DNA of 64,000 bases from Streptomyces kaniharaensis (GTDB lineage Bacteria > Actinomycetota > Actinomycetes > Streptomycetales > Streptomycetaceae): NCBI RefSeq assembly GCF_009569385.1, contig NZ_WBOF01000002.1, positions 682,001-746,000 of the forward strand. The letters run 5' to 3'. The translations under genes were made by a program, and so were the position numbers. Of this stretch, positions 16,775 to 26,116 are shown piece by piece. The notes under the pieces are model-generated. The model was not told where the DNA came from and searched no databases. It saw only the letters and a program-made list of their open reading frames with translations. Positions within the stretch are counted from its first letter, which is position 1, and every line of letters begins with the position of its first letter.

Positions 16775-17856
16775 TGAGCTGGTTCGGAGATGCGTGAGCA
16801 GTAGCGGCAGATTCGATCGATGATCTGGTCGGCGGTCTTGGTCCACCTGAACGGCTTGGCGCTCTCGTTCCAAACCTTGATCCAGTTCTCAAGGCTGGCC
16901 TTGAGGTCGTCCAGCGAGCAGTGCACGCCGCGTTCGAGGCAACGCCGTTCCAGTTCGGCGAACCACCGCTCGACCTGGTTGATCCACGACGAGTACGTCG
17001 GCGTGAAGTGCAGCTGAAAACGCGGATGCGCCAGCAGCCAGCGATGCACCACGGGCGCCTTGTGAGCCGACAGGTTGTCGCAGATCACGTGGACCGCCAG
17101 ACCGGGCTCGGTCTGGCGGTCGATCTCGTCGAGGAAGTCCCGGAAGTCCACCGCCCGGTGCTGAGCCGACAGCTTCCCGATCACCTTTCCGGTCGCGATG
17201 TCCAGGGCCGCGAACAGGTCGACGGTGCCGTGGCGGACGTAGTCGAAACTGCGGCGCTCGGGCACCCCGGGCAGCATCGGCAGCACCGGGGCGGTCCGCT
17301 CCAGTGCCTGGATCTGCGGTTTCTCGTCGACCGCGAACACCGCCGCGTTCGCCGGCGGCGCCAGGTAGAGGCCCACGACGTCCCGGATCTTGTCGATCAG
17401 CTGCGGGTCCGGGGAGACCTTGAACACCTCCGTGCGCCAGGGCTGCAGCCCGAACGCGTGCCAGATCCGCAGCACGCTGGAGGGTGAGATGCCGATCTTC
17501 CTGGCCAGCTCGCGTTTGGACCAGTGCGTGCCGCCGTCCGGCACCTCCTCCAGGGTTCGCACGACCACTTCCTCCACCTGGGCATCGGTGATGGTACGTG
17601 GGACCCCGGGGCGCGGCTCGTCTGTCAGGCCGTCCAGCCGTGCGCGCAGGAACCGGGCCCGCCACTTCGTCACGGTCCCGCGGTTCACGCCCAGTCGGGC
17701 CGCCACCGCGAGGTTGCTGCCGCCCTCCGCACACGCCAGGACGATCCGTGCCCGCAGGGCCAGCCCCTGCGCGGTCGTCCGGCGCTTCACCCAGCCCTGC
17801 AACACCTGCCGCTCCGCCTCGGAGAGCACAAGCGGCTTCAGCCTGCTGTCACCCAC
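16771..17856 (-). CDS. IS630-family transposase (361 aa from GTG 17856)
   Basis: An N-terminal helix-turn-helix (AVAARLGVNRGTVTKWRARF) and a second HTH (WSKRELARKIGISPSSVLRI) precede the DDE catalytic core. The core shows VFAVDEKPQIQ (first Asp), HVICDNLSAHKAP (second Asp) and SSWINQVERWFAELERR (Glu), all typical of IS630. I prefer GTG 17856 (VGDSRLKPLVLSE) over the upstream ATG 17928, because relatives begin at this point. The frame is complete, so the element may still be mobile. Confidence 0.85.
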   Translation of the reverse strand: MGDSRLKPLVLSEAERQVLQGWVKRRTTAQGLALRARIVLACAEGGSNLAVAARLGVNRGTVTKWRARFLRARLDGLTDEPRPGVPRTITDAQVEEVVVRTLEEVPDGGTHWSKRELARKIGISPSSVLRIWHAFGLQPWRTEVFKVSPDPQLIDKIRDVVGLYLAPPANAAVFAVDEKPQIQALERTAPVLPMLPGVPERRSFDYVRHGTVDLFAALDIATGKVIGKLSAQHRAVDFRDFLDEIDRQTEPGLAVHVICDNLSAHKAPVVHRWLLAHPRFQLHFTPTYSSWINQVERWFAELERRCLERGVHCSLDDLKASLENWIKVWNESAKPFRWTKTADQIIDRICRYCSRISEPAH

Positions 17857-17959
17857 GCACCCCAGCACACCGCGCCCAAGGCCCAAGCCGCAGCCGTTCC
17901 CAGGAAGTCGGTACGCACGGCAACTCATGAGGCGACGGACCGACTCCGAACCAGCTCAC
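16774..17959 (-). mobile_element. IS630-family insertion sequence with intact ends
   Basis: Terminal inverted repeats GTGAGCTGGTTCGGA (16774-16788) and its complement (17945-17959) flank the transposase gene. A TA duplication (16772-16773 and 17960-17961), the known IS630 target choice, brackets the element. Removing the element and one TA restores GGCCGCTAGCAGCC, with the prepilin peptidase stop codon. Confidence 0.85.
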
Positions 17960-18152
17960 TAGCAGCCAGTGGACACGCCCTACGCGCTGGCGGCAAACGT
18001 CAACAAGGGCATCCGTGCAGGGACGCCCGAAAGTGGTCATGTCGGGATCCGGTCTGTGAGCACCAACGGCCCGCGTACGACGGACATGGCTGCCAAAACA
18101 ATGGGGGACAGCACCGGCTGACCGTCAGACAGGTGTCGCCGGTTTCGCCGTC

Positions 18153-18611
18153 GTGAACCCGATGTGTGTGCTTGAATCGCTGGTGGCAGAGAGCCACACA
18201 GGCAGGCAAGGAGGCACGGCCGTCGGACGGGACGCGAAGCGGGCCAAGCAGGCCCGCCGAGACAAGCGCAGGCGGGCAACTGGCATGCCACCATTTCCGG
18301 AAGCAGCGATGAGACGCGTTCTGGGGGCCTGGGATCAGGCAGTCGCCGCCGGGCTCATGGACGACGGGGCGGAGACGAAGTATCACGTCGCCCCGGACGG
18401 CCAGGTGCTCTCTGTCGCCGTAGGCACAAGCGGACAGCTGTTGGCCAACGGCGAACCGCTGACGCCATCCGTGGCCGACCGACTCCGCCTGGAGATGCCC
18501 TGGCTGGCTGGGATCGTCACCTTCTACGAGGACAACCAGGCTGCCGGCCGAGGCCTGAAAGGCTCGCCGGAGGACGGCGTCAGCCTGCTGGAGCCGCCCT
18601 CCGGCGACTAG
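18153..18611 (+). CDS. Hypothetical protein (up to 152 aa)
   Basis: The start is uncertain: GTG 18153 gives 152 aa, but the best ribosome site (AAGGAGG near 18207) is not followed by a usable start codon. A very basic stretch (GRDAKRAKQARRDKRRRATG) precedes the acidic C-terminal part (YHVAPDGQVLSVAVGTSGQL). No family is recognised. It follows the IS630 element after ~190 bp with no gene. Confidence 0.5.
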   Translation: MNPMCVLESLVAESHTGRQGGTAVGRDAKRAKQARRDKRRRATGMPPFPEAAMRRVLGAWDQAVAAGLMDDGAETKYHVAPDGQVLSVAVGTSGQLLANGEPLTPSVADRLRLEMPWLAGIVTFYEDNQAAGRGLKGSPEDGVSLLEPPSGD

Positions 18612-18673
18612 GACCAGACTGCTACGGTGTCGCGAGTTGCGTAAAGTGTGCGCCTTGTGTCAATCTGAATTGT

Positions 18674-18895
18674 ATGACGCAGAAGACACCGGCCCAGCTG
18701 AGGGCCGACGCGGAACAGACCCTCCGGGACCCGGGGCGGCGCCGGATGAAGCTCCTGGCCCAGCTGGAAGAGCTCGACGCAGAACTGCGCCCGCTGATCC
18801 GGGCCGCACGTGAGATGGAGCTCCCGATCCGGCGGATCACGGAGCTCACGGCCGTGGCTCCGAACACGATCCGGGCCTGGACGAAGGACAGTTAG
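18674..18895 (+). CDS. Small putative helix-turn-helix protein (73 aa)
   Basis: The first ~45 residues are charged and helical (RRRMKLLAQLEELDAELRPL). The end, MELPIRRITELTAVAPNTIR, reads like a helix-turn-helix recognition region. No Shine-Dalgarno sequence is evident before ATG 18674, so it could be leaderless. A regulator role is inferred only from the motif. Confidence 0.5.
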   Translation: MTQKTPAQLRADAEQTLRDPGRRRMKLLAQLEELDAELRPLIRAAREMELPIRRITELTAVAPNTIRAWTKDS

Positions 18896-18953
18896 GGGCG
18901 GACGCGACAGGCACCACCGGATCCGGTACCAGCACCCGGATGAGGGAGATCTC

Positions 18954-20219
18954 ATGGTGAGGGTAGAAGCGGACATGGCGCCGGAAGGTGGGCGGCTGTG
19001 GGGGGCGACAATCACCCCGTACGGACATGCCCGCTCTGGCTCGTGGATTGTCCAGTGCTTCAGTGCGAGGTGTGCGCGGCTCGGCCCGTTTGCTGACCTC
19101 AGGCAGGCGCGTGCCGCGCTGCTGGCCCACCTCGGTGACCATCACCAGGCGGCTGGGGCCGTTCCCGGGCAGCTGCGCTGCCGGTGCCGTGCCGAAGGCC
19201 ACTCATGGCACCCCGGACCATCGCAGGCGCTCTGTGCCGGCAGCGGGGTGCGGGTTCTGTCCTCCGATCCGAGTGGTATCGCTTGGCGGTTGAGCGAGGT
19301 CTGCCGGACCTGTGCGGAGCAGATTCCCCGGGCGAAGGTCGTCGGCGGCGCGCCGGCGAGGCGGACTCCGAGCGGGCGAGCGGATCACATCGGCGCGTCG
19401 AATCAAGCGACGCACAGGACTACCGCAGCAGCCTTCCTTCCTCCTCAGCCCACGACCTGCCCCCAGGCGCCAAGCGGCGGGACCGACACCGAGCCGAACC
19501 AACCCAAGGCCGCAGGCCAAAGCAGGCTGCTGACGTTCCCCCAAGGGCAGGCGGCACGTCAGCTTCTTGCCTATATCGCCACGTTGCCACTCACGAGTTT
19601 CGACGCCCGGCTGCTAGCGGTCATTGTCGCGATCAGGGCAGCTCGTGAGGGCCGGGCCAACTTCATCGGGCAGGACCTACGCGCCCTGCGCCTGGAAGAT
19701 CCGGCCCAGGCCCTCGCCGATCTCGGCACGCTCGGCTGGCTACCCGACGGAGACCTGCTGAATGGCGATCCGTCGCAGGCCATCTCGGTCACCGCCCCCG
19801 GCCTCGGCCCCGAAGGCCCGTTGCACTTCGGCAAGCAGACCCGTACCCGAGTGTCCGGCTGGACCTCACGCGTTGTGGCGGCCAAGCCCCTCAAAAAGGC
19901 CAGGCCTGACCTGCGCCTCGCAGCCCTCTACCTGGCTGCCCACGCCAACCCTGGCGGTCGCGGTACGGTCGCCGGCCTGCCCCAGGAATGCGAGGCGGCG
20001 GCGCCAGGACTCCGCGATGCCGGCTACCTCGACGCGCTCGAGCACCCCGACTACCAGATCGCCGAGGGGCTTCTGCACCTCGTTCCCTCCCCCGATCTCA
20101 CACCCGCGCCCCGCCTGGACCGCCCTGAACGGTTCCGCGTGGCTGACGGGCAGCCGAAGACTCCGGCCACCCACGTCGGCACTCCGCGTGGCTCCTCGCG
20201 AATGCTGGCAAGGGAGTAG
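18954..20219 (+). CDS. Hypothetical protein with Cys-rich N-terminal region (421 aa)
   Basis: ATG 18954 has GAGGGAGAT upstream. The N-terminal part has spaced Cys and His (CFSARC, LGDHHQ, CRCRAEGHSWHPG, CRTCAEQI), which could bind zinc. A disordered linker runs ~125-185, and the C-terminal half is Leu/Ala-rich with repeated short helices (ALADLGTLGWLPDGDLL, AAAPGLRDAGYLDALEHPDY). The C-terminal half resembles winged-helix replication or regulatory proteins in size and pattern only. I do not recognise the family. Confidence 0.55.
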   Translation: MVRVEADMAPEGGRLWGATITPYGHARSGSWIVQCFSARCARLGPFADLRQARAALLAHLGDHHQAAGAVPGQLRCRCRAEGHSWHPGPSQALCAGSGVRVLSSDPSGIAWRLSEVCRTCAEQIPRAKVVGGAPARRTPSGRADHIGASNQATHRTTAAAFLPPQPTTCPQAPSGGTDTEPNQPKAAGQSRLLTFPQGQAARQLLAYIATLPLTSFDARLLAVIVAIRAAREGRANFIGQDLRALRLEDPAQALADLGTLGWLPDGDLLNGDPSQAISVTAPGLGPEGPLHFGKQTRTRVSGWTSRVVAAKPLKKARPDLRLAALYLAAHANPGGRGTVAGLPQECEAAAPGLRDAGYLDALEHPDYQIAEGLLHLVPSPDLTPAPRLDRPERFRVADGQPKTPATHVGTPRGSSRMLARE

Positions 20220-20310
20220 CGGCATCGGAGGACGCCGACGAGAATTGCGGGGCCCATGAGTAACCTGATGGGCCATCGAGTCACCACTTGACGAGCACAC
20301 GGGGGCAAGG

Positions 20311-20937
20311 TTGCACAACGGGATGACCCGGAACCAGACGGCGGTGGTCCGCAGGGGACCCAGCGGCGGTCTGCATCGATCGACTGCCGTGGTGCTGGGC
20401 GTGGGAATGGCGCTGGCAATGAGCGCCTGCTCAAGCAAGGCCGACAAGGTGGCTGCTGCTCCGTCGGTTCAGGTGCCGTCGCCGACTTCGGCCACCGCCA
20501 CGCCGAGCACAGTTCCCACGGCCAAGGCGACGGCAGATGTCCTTGCGGTGTATCAGGCCTACACCGACGCCAAAGTCGCCGCGATGACCACTGGCCACGC
20601 AGATCCGGACAAGCTGTTGCTGGTGGCGACAGGAGATGCCTACGACAATCTGGCCGGCGACATCACCAGGGCGCAGCAGGCAGGGATCGTCTACAAGGGT
20701 ACCGAGGTGACGCACCCGCAGGTCACGGCCCTCAACCTGTCCGACTCGCCGCAGAAGGCGACCCTCACGGACTGCATCGATGTCTCGAATTGGACGGCAG
20801 TCTTCTCCTCTACCGGGGCGAATGCGGCTGCCACCGGCATGCCCGGCCATCTGTTCGTCAATGTCGAAGCCGTTCAGAACACCGGCAGCACATGGCGGAT
20901 CAGCGCGTACACGCCGGATCGGAGCCGGACATGCTGA
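20311..20937 (+). CDS. Secreted lipoprotein, paralogue of 4289-4930 (208 aa)
   Basis: The TTG start follows GGGGGCAAGG. The N-terminus STAVVLGVGMALAMSACSSK has a good lipobox with Cys, then a Pro/Ser/Thr tether. The mature domain (ATADVLAVYQAYTDAKVAAM; TDCIDVSNWTAVFSSTG; WRISAYTPDRSRTC) follows the first copy closely in motif order. It ends ATGCTGA, overlapping the next start exactly as in the first pair. It lies downstream of the pilus operon, whereas the first copy lies upstream. Confidence 0.75.
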   Translation: MHNGMTRNQTAVVRRGPSGGLHRSTAVVLGVGMALAMSACSSKADKVAAAPSVQVPSPTSATATPSTVPTAKATADVLAVYQAYTDAKVAAMTTGHADPDKLLLVATGDAYDNLAGDITRAQQAGIVYKGTEVTHPQVTALNLSDSPQKATLTDCIDVSNWTAVFSSTGANAAATGMPGHLFVNVEAVQNTGSTWRISAYTPDRSRTC

Positions 20938-21896
20938 GACGCCCGAGAGTGGCCCTGGCTGCCGCGACCGTGGCCGCGGCGGCAGCCGTGTTGCCGGCGT
21001 CGCCGGCTAGTGCTGGTGGCGGACAGTGCCCGCCCGGCAGCGTGATGACCTCGGACGTGTGCATCGTCGTCACCGATACCGGCGGAGGGGGCCCTGGCGG
21101 AAACGGCTCCAGTGGGGGCGGTTCTGGAGGGGGTAACTCCGGAGGGAGCGGTGCCCCCCAACCGTGCATGTTCAACGGGGTAGCCGTCCCCTGCTCGTCC
21201 TCCTGGGGTTGGTACAACGCGGAAGACGGCTGCTACTACAAGGTGTACGAACCGCAGCCGCCGGCCGGAGACCCGCTCTGGCAGGGCCATCAGCCTGGTG
21301 ACGGCGCGGTGTACGGCCGGACATGCTATCTCGCAGCCGCTGGCGGAGGGATCGCCCAGGGGCCGAAGGGCGGCTTTATCTGGCTGCAGACTCCCCCGCC
21401 GGGCTACGGCGGTGGAGTCTCACCGGCTGCCCTGGCGCAGGAGATCTTCGCCACGATGAAGTTCGATGTGCCGGACATCGGCACGGCGCCGGAGAAGGGC
21501 GGCAAGGGCGTGGTGGGCATGCCGGTGTGGCTGTGGGCGACACCGTCGAAGACGAGCTGGGGTCAGTGGCGCGAGTCCAAGGCTGCCGGTGGGCTGTCGG
21601 TGACAGTCACAGCGCAGGTGACGCAGATCGACTGGTCGATGGGCGACGGCGGCTCCCGCACCTGCACGGTTCCCGGCACCCCGTATACGTCGGACAAGGG
21701 CGGCGCAGCTTCCCCGGACTGCGGCTACCGCTACACCACGACCAGCGCAGGCAAGCCCGACGGCAAGTTCCAGGTCAGCGCCACCACCACGTGGGCCGTC
21801 CACTGGGAGGGCGGCGGCCAGCAGGGCGACCTCCAGCCCATCAAGAAGACGTCGACGACCGAACTGACCATCGGTGAGGTCCAGGTCCTCAACTGA
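20931..21896 (+). CDS. Secreted Gly-rich-linker protein, paralogue of 4924-5865 (321 aa)
   Basis: The signal peptide is LRRPRVALAAATVAAAAAV followed by LPASPASA. A Cys pair (CPPGSVMTSDVC), a Gly/Ser linker, a CMFNGVAVPCSSSWGWYNAE module and the conserved C-terminal domain follow in the same order as the first copy. From CGYRYTTTSAGKPDGKFQ to the end the two proteins are almost identical, and the DNA is identical over ~56 bp. That suggests recent duplication or gene conversion limited to the C-terminal domain. A hairpin terminator follows. Confidence 0.8.
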   Translation: MLRRPRVALAAATVAAAAAVLPASPASAGGGQCPPGSVMTSDVCIVVTDTGGGGPGGNGSSGGGSGGGNSGGSGAPQPCMFNGVAVPCSSSWGWYNAEDGCYYKVYEPQPPAGDPLWQGHQPGDGAVYGRTCYLAAAGGGIAQGPKGGFIWLQTPPPGYGGGVSPAALAQEIFATMKFDVPDIGTAPEKGGKGVVGMPVWLWATPSKTSWGQWRESKAAGGLSVTVTAQVTQIDWSMGDGGSRTCTVPGTPYTSDKGGAASPDCGYRYTTTSAGKPDGKFQVSATTTWAVHWEGGGQQGDLQPIKKTSTTELTIGEVQVLN

Positions 21897-21921
21897 GGAC
21901 GTCTCTGCAGGAAGCAGCGTA

Positions 21922-21982
21922 ATCACCGGCGTCGCGCCCGACGAGGGTTTGCGCCCTCGAGGTCGGGGCGACGCCCGGTGAT
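21922..21982. terminator. Long imperfect hairpin after the second pair
   Basis: ATCACCGG-CGTCGC-GCCCGAC..GAGGG pairs with CCCTC..GTCGGGGCGACGCCCGGTGAT around a short TTTGCG loop. The stem has a few mismatches. It separates the secreted-protein gene from the RHS gene. Confidence 0.65.
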
Positions 21983-22033
21983 CCTGCGCCTATTGGCGAC
22001 CTCACGCCGGGGGCCAGGGGCCACCCGGCGTCG

Positions 22034-25000
22034 TTGAGCGTCTCGGCCCTGGACGGAGCCACGACCACCTACGCCTACGACACGGCCGGACGGCTCGCCT
22101 CAGTCCGCGATCCCCACGGCAACTACACCACCCGCAACACCTACGACCAGCAGGGACGCGTCACCGCCCAGCAGGACGCGGCCGGCGCGACCACCACGTT
22201 CTCCTACAAGAACGGCGAGACCGACACCACCGCACCCGACGGCGGTGTGTGGAGCGACCTGTATGCGGGGAACTGGCTGCTCGCCCAGTACGACCCGTTC
22301 GGGAACGCCACGCGCTACGGCTACGACGGGTCCGGCAACCGCACCTCGATCACCGATCCGCTCGGCATGTCCACGAACCTGTGGTACGACTCCGCAGGGC
22401 ATCTGACGACGCTCATCCCGCCGGTTGACCGTGCACAAAGCTGGTCATTCGACGGCAACGGCAACGTCACCAGTGCCACCGACGGCAACCAGCACACCAC
22501 GAACTATGGCTACGACGCACGCAACCTGCTCACCTCGGTCAAGGACCCCAACGGAAACACCACTGCCCTGGCTTACACGCCGACTGGACAGCTGGCGAGC
22601 GTCACAACCCCCGGCGGGAACACCACCGCCTACGGCTACGACACGCAGGGCAACCTGACCTCCGTCACTTCCCCCTCGGGCAAGAAGTCGTCGAGGACGT
22701 TCGACTCCTCCGGGAGGCTGCTGACCGTCACTGACCCCCGGGGGAACGCCACCGGCGCCGACCCGGCCGCGTTCACCACTGCCTTCACCTACGACGCGGC
22801 GGACCGCATCACTTCCGTCAAGGGGCCCAAGGGCAACGTCACGTCTGTGGCGTACGATGGCGCAGGCAATCCGGTCACCGTCACGGACGCCACCAAGGCC
22901 GTCACCAGCTACGGCTACGACACCCTCAACCGGCTTACCTCCCGGACCGATCCCGCCGGCCGTCAGGCCACCCAGACCTACGACGTCCTGGGCGATGTGA
23001 ACTCCCGGACCAACCCGGCTGGCGACAAGACCACCTACAGCTACGACAAGGCCCGTCACCTGCAGACGGTGACCACCCCTCGGGGCAACGCGCCCGGTGC
23101 CGCGGCATCTTCGTTCACCTGGACGTACGGCTACGACAAGGCCGGACGCCGCACCACCGTCACCGATCCGCTCGGCAACACCACCAAGACCGACTACGAC
23201 GCGCTCAACCGGCCCACCGCGGTCACCGACCCGCTCTCCCACACACGAACCGTTGAGTACGACAACGCCGGGAACGTCACCTCGATCCTCAACGCCCTGT
23301 GGCAGCGGACGACGTTCGGCTATGACCCGGCGGACCGCCTCACCTCGGTCACCACGCCGCTGAGCGAGACGACCAACTTCTCGTTCGACACCGACGGCAA
23401 CCTCACCGCCCGTACCTCACCGCTGGGCGAGCGCACGAGCTACGGCTACGACACCGACGGCCGCAGGACCACGATCGTGGACCCGCGCGGCAATGTCACC
23501 GGCGCCAACCCCGCCGACTACACCTGGACCACCGCCTACGACGAGGCCGGCCACCCGCTCAGCGTCACCGACCCGCTCGGCAACAAGCAGAGCGCGACGT
23601 ACGACGCCGCGGGCAACCTGCTGACCTCGACCGACGCGGCAGGAAAGACCACCAACTACGCCTACGACACCCTCAACCGCGTCGTCACCGTCACCGCCCC
23701 CGACAGCGGGGTGACCACCAACACCTACGACAGCACCACCGGCCTGCTCACCGCCCGCTCCGACGGCAACACCCACGCCACCGGCTACGGCTACGACAAG
23801 GCCGGACGCACCACCAGCATCACCGACCCGCTCGGCCGCGCCGTTAACTTCGAGTACGACGCGGACGGCAACCGCACCAAGGTCACCAACGCCCGCGGTC
23901 AGACGATCACCTCCACGATCAACCCGGCCGGCCAGATCACCGCGGTCGCCTACTCCGACGGCACCCCGGGCGCCACGTACGCCTACGACGCCGCCGGGCA
24001 CATCACCGGCGTCACCGACGCCACCGGATCCCGCACCCTGGGCTACGACTGGGCCGACCGGCTGACCAGCGTCACCGCCCCCGGCCTGAGCCAGGGCTTC
24101 AGCTACACCTATGACACGGACGGCAACCTCACCGCCCGCACCTTCCCCGACAAGACGGCCACCGCCTACACCTACGACAAGGACAGCCGCACCAGCGGCC
24201 AGACCGTCGCCGGGAAGACCGTCGCCTACACCTACGACCAGACCGGCAACCTCCTCACCGCGACCGCTCCCAGTACGACCCCGGTCACGGAGACCCGGGC
24301 CTACGACCGCGCCGGACGGCTGACCTCGACCAGCGATGCCAGCGGCGTCAAGAACTACACCCTGGACGCCAACGGCCGCGTCATCAGCCAGCAGTACCAG
24401 GACAGCGGACCCAACCCCCGACCGGCGACCAGCTACACCTATGACCCGGCCGGGCGCCTCGCCAGCACCTGTGCAGGCACCAGCCCGACCGGCTGCACAT
24501 CCAACAGCACCACCAGCTACACCTGGGACAAGGCCGGCAACCAGCTCACCGTGACCGCCCCGGACGGCTCGAAAACCACCAACACCTTCGACGCCGCCGA
24601 CCAGCTCACCGCCAGCACCACTGGCACGACCAACGCGACCTACCAGTACGACGCCGACGGAAACCGCACCACTGACCCGGCCGGCACCTACACGTACGAC
24701 CCGGTCGGCCGTCTGACCGGCGCGAAACTCCCCACCGGCACCATCGCCTTCACTTACGACGCCGACGGCAACCGGTCCGCCACCAGCAAGAACGGAGCAC
24801 CCGACCGCACGATCCGCTGGGACATCAACGGCGCCTTCCCGCAGATCGCCACCGAGACCAACGCCACCGGCGCCCCGATCGGCACCTACCACCCCGGCCC
24901 CGACGGACTGCCGCAGTCCATGGACACCCCCGCCGGCAGCCTCTACTTCCAGCACGACCGCCTCGGCTCCGTCACCACCACGACCGACGGCACTGGGACC

Positions 25001-26116
25001 AACCAGGCCACCTACAACTACGACAACCGCGGCAACCGCACGACGAACGGCACCGCCACCACACCCGCCCCGTTCGGCTTCACCGGTCAGTACACCGACC
25101 CCTACCTGCCGGGCCAGACCCACCTGAGGGCCCGCCAGTACGACAGCACCACCGGCACCTTCACCACCCGCGACCCGCTGACCTCAGGTATCGGCTCGCC
25201 CCTCAATTCCGCCTACACCTACGCCAACGGCGACCCCACCAACCAGACCGACCCCTCCGGCGCCTGCCCCCTGTGCATCAGCGCCCTCATCGGCGGAATC
25301 GGCGGCGGCATCATCGGCGCCGGCGTCTACGCCTGGCAGCACCAGGGCAGGGACTTCAGCTGGACCGGCTTCGCCGCCGCCACCGGCAAGGGCATCCTGA
25401 TCGGCGTCGGCGCAGGCCTCCTCGCCCCCATCGGCGGCTCTGCAGCCGCCGCCCTCGGCCTCGAAGGCACCGCCGCCACCATCACCTCGGCCAGCGTCAA
25501 CGCCGGAGTCGGCGCCGGCTACACCTGGCTCGTCAACACCGTCCAATGCCAGCCCACCACCCCCCAGGACCTCCTCCTCGGCGCCGCCGGAGGCGCCGGA
25601 GGAACCCTCCTGGGCCCCGCATTCCGCTGGCTCAAGAGCGGCCTCCTTGCACCACGCGTGACCGCGTACGCCATGAGTGAGACCGTCACTCCGACAACGA
25701 ACGGCGGCAGTTGGGATCCCGCAGAAGCCCCCTACCTCTTCCGTGGCGTCAGCTACGCGGACGCGACCGACCCGGCCGAGTGGCAACGGGCCTATCAAAA
25801 CGCCCTCGAAGGCAAAGTCGAACCTAACGGCACCAACACGGATGTTCAGCGGCACGTGGGCGGCAATACGGGGGACAGCGCCTACACCTCATGGACCACC
25901 GACTACGAGGACGTGGCGCTCGACTACAGTAGGGAAGGAAACGGGCCGGGTGTGGTTCTGCGCATAACCAACGCCAACGGTAACGGCTACTTCCGGGTCC
26001 CCGGTGTCGTCTATGTCGAGGACTACGCCAGTGAACTCGAGGTCACGATCGGCGGTGTCGTCACCGGTGCCGAGATCAGCGTGAACGGAGGACCATGGAC
26101 GCGGATCGGGCAGTAA
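22034..26116 (+). CDS. Orphan RHS/YD-repeat protein with ADP-ribosyltransferase-like toxin tip (1360 aa)
   Basis: Residues ~1-1000 are YD repeats (many YDxxGRLTSVTDPxGN units). The RHS core follows (LYFQHDRLGSVTTTTDG; LRARQYDSTTGTFTTRDPL; YANGDPTNQTDPSG), ending near residue 1076. A Gly/Ala-rich hydrophobic region and then a variable tip follow. The tip has LFRG (Arg 1237), AYTSWTTDYEDVALDY and ELE (Glu 1334, Glu 1336), the R-S-E spacing of mono-ADP-ribosyltransferases. The chain starts at TTG inside repeats, with no signal peptide, no N-terminal RHS domain and no clear ribosome site. It is probably 5'-truncated or a displaced orphan tip. Confidence 0.8.
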   Translation: MSVSALDGATTTYAYDTAGRLASVRDPHGNYTTRNTYDQQGRVTAQQDAAGATTTFSYKNGETDTTAPDGGVWSDLYAGNWLLAQYDPFGNATRYGYDGSGNRTSITDPLGMSTNLWYDSAGHLTTLIPPVDRAQSWSFDGNGNVTSATDGNQHTTNYGYDARNLLTSVKDPNGNTTALAYTPTGQLASVTTPGGNTTAYGYDTQGNLTSVTSPSGKKSSRTFDSSGRLLTVTDPRGNATGADPAAFTTAFTYDAADRITSVKGPKGNVTSVAYDGAGNPVTVTDATKAVTSYGYDTLNRLTSRTDPAGRQATQTYDVLGDVNSRTNPAGDKTTYSYDKARHLQTVTTPRGNAPGAAASSFTWTYGYDKAGRRTTVTDPLGNTTKTDYDALNRPTAVTDPLSHTRTVEYDNAGNVTSILNALWQRTTFGYDPADRLTSVTTPLSETTNFSFDTDGNLTARTSPLGERTSYGYDTDGRRTTIVDPRGNVTGANPADYTWTTAYDEAGHPLSVTDPLGNKQSATYDAAGNLLTSTDAAGKTTNYAYDTLNRVVTVTAPDSGVTTNTYDSTTGLLTARSDGNTHATGYGYDKAGRTTSITDPLGRAVNFEYDADGNRTKVTNARGQTITSTINPAGQITAVAYSDGTPGATYAYDAAGHITGVTDATGSRTLGYDWADRLTSVTAPGLSQGFSYTYDTDGNLTARTFPDKTATAYTYDKDSRTSGQTVAGKTVAYTYDQTGNLLTATAPSTTPVTETRAYDRAGRLTSTSDASGVKNYTLDANGRVISQQYQDSGPNPRPATSYTYDPAGRLASTCAGTSPTGCTSNSTTSYTWDKAGNQLTVTAPDGSKTTNTFDAADQLTASTTGTTNATYQYDADGNRTTDPAGTYTYDPVGRLTGAKLPTGTIAFTYDADGNRSATSKNGAPDRTIRWDINGAFPQIATETNATGAPIGTYHPGPDGLPQSMDTPAGSLYFQHDRLGSVTTTTDGTGTNQATYNYDNRGNRTTNGTATTPAPFGFTGQYTDPYLPGQTHLRARQYDSTTGTFTTRDPLTSGIGSPLNSAYTYANGDPTNQTDPSGACPLCISALIGGIGGGIIGAGVYAWQHQGRDFSWTGFAAATGKGILIGVGAGLLAPIGGSAAAALGLEGTAATITSASVNAGVGAGYTWLVNTVQCQPTTPQDLLLGAAGGAGGTLLGPAFRWLKSGLLAPRVTAYAMSETVTPTTNGGSWDPAEAPYLFRGVSYADATDPAEWQRAYQNALEGKVEPNGTNTDVQRHVGGNTGDSAYTSWTTDYEDVALDYSREGNGPGVVLRITNANGNGYFRVPGVVYVEDYASELEVTIGGVVTGAEISVNGGPWTRIGQ

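Noticed and set aside
23417..25123. 568-codon minus-strand frame opposite the RHS gene
   Set aside because: The product is Gly/Val-rich repetition mirroring the YD repeats, with no recognisable domain.
22034..25260. Dense internal DNA repetition that could be taken for a tandem-repeat or CRISPR-like array
   Set aside because: The periodicity is explained by degenerate YD repeats of an RHS protein in a single open frame; units are not identical and there are no spacers.
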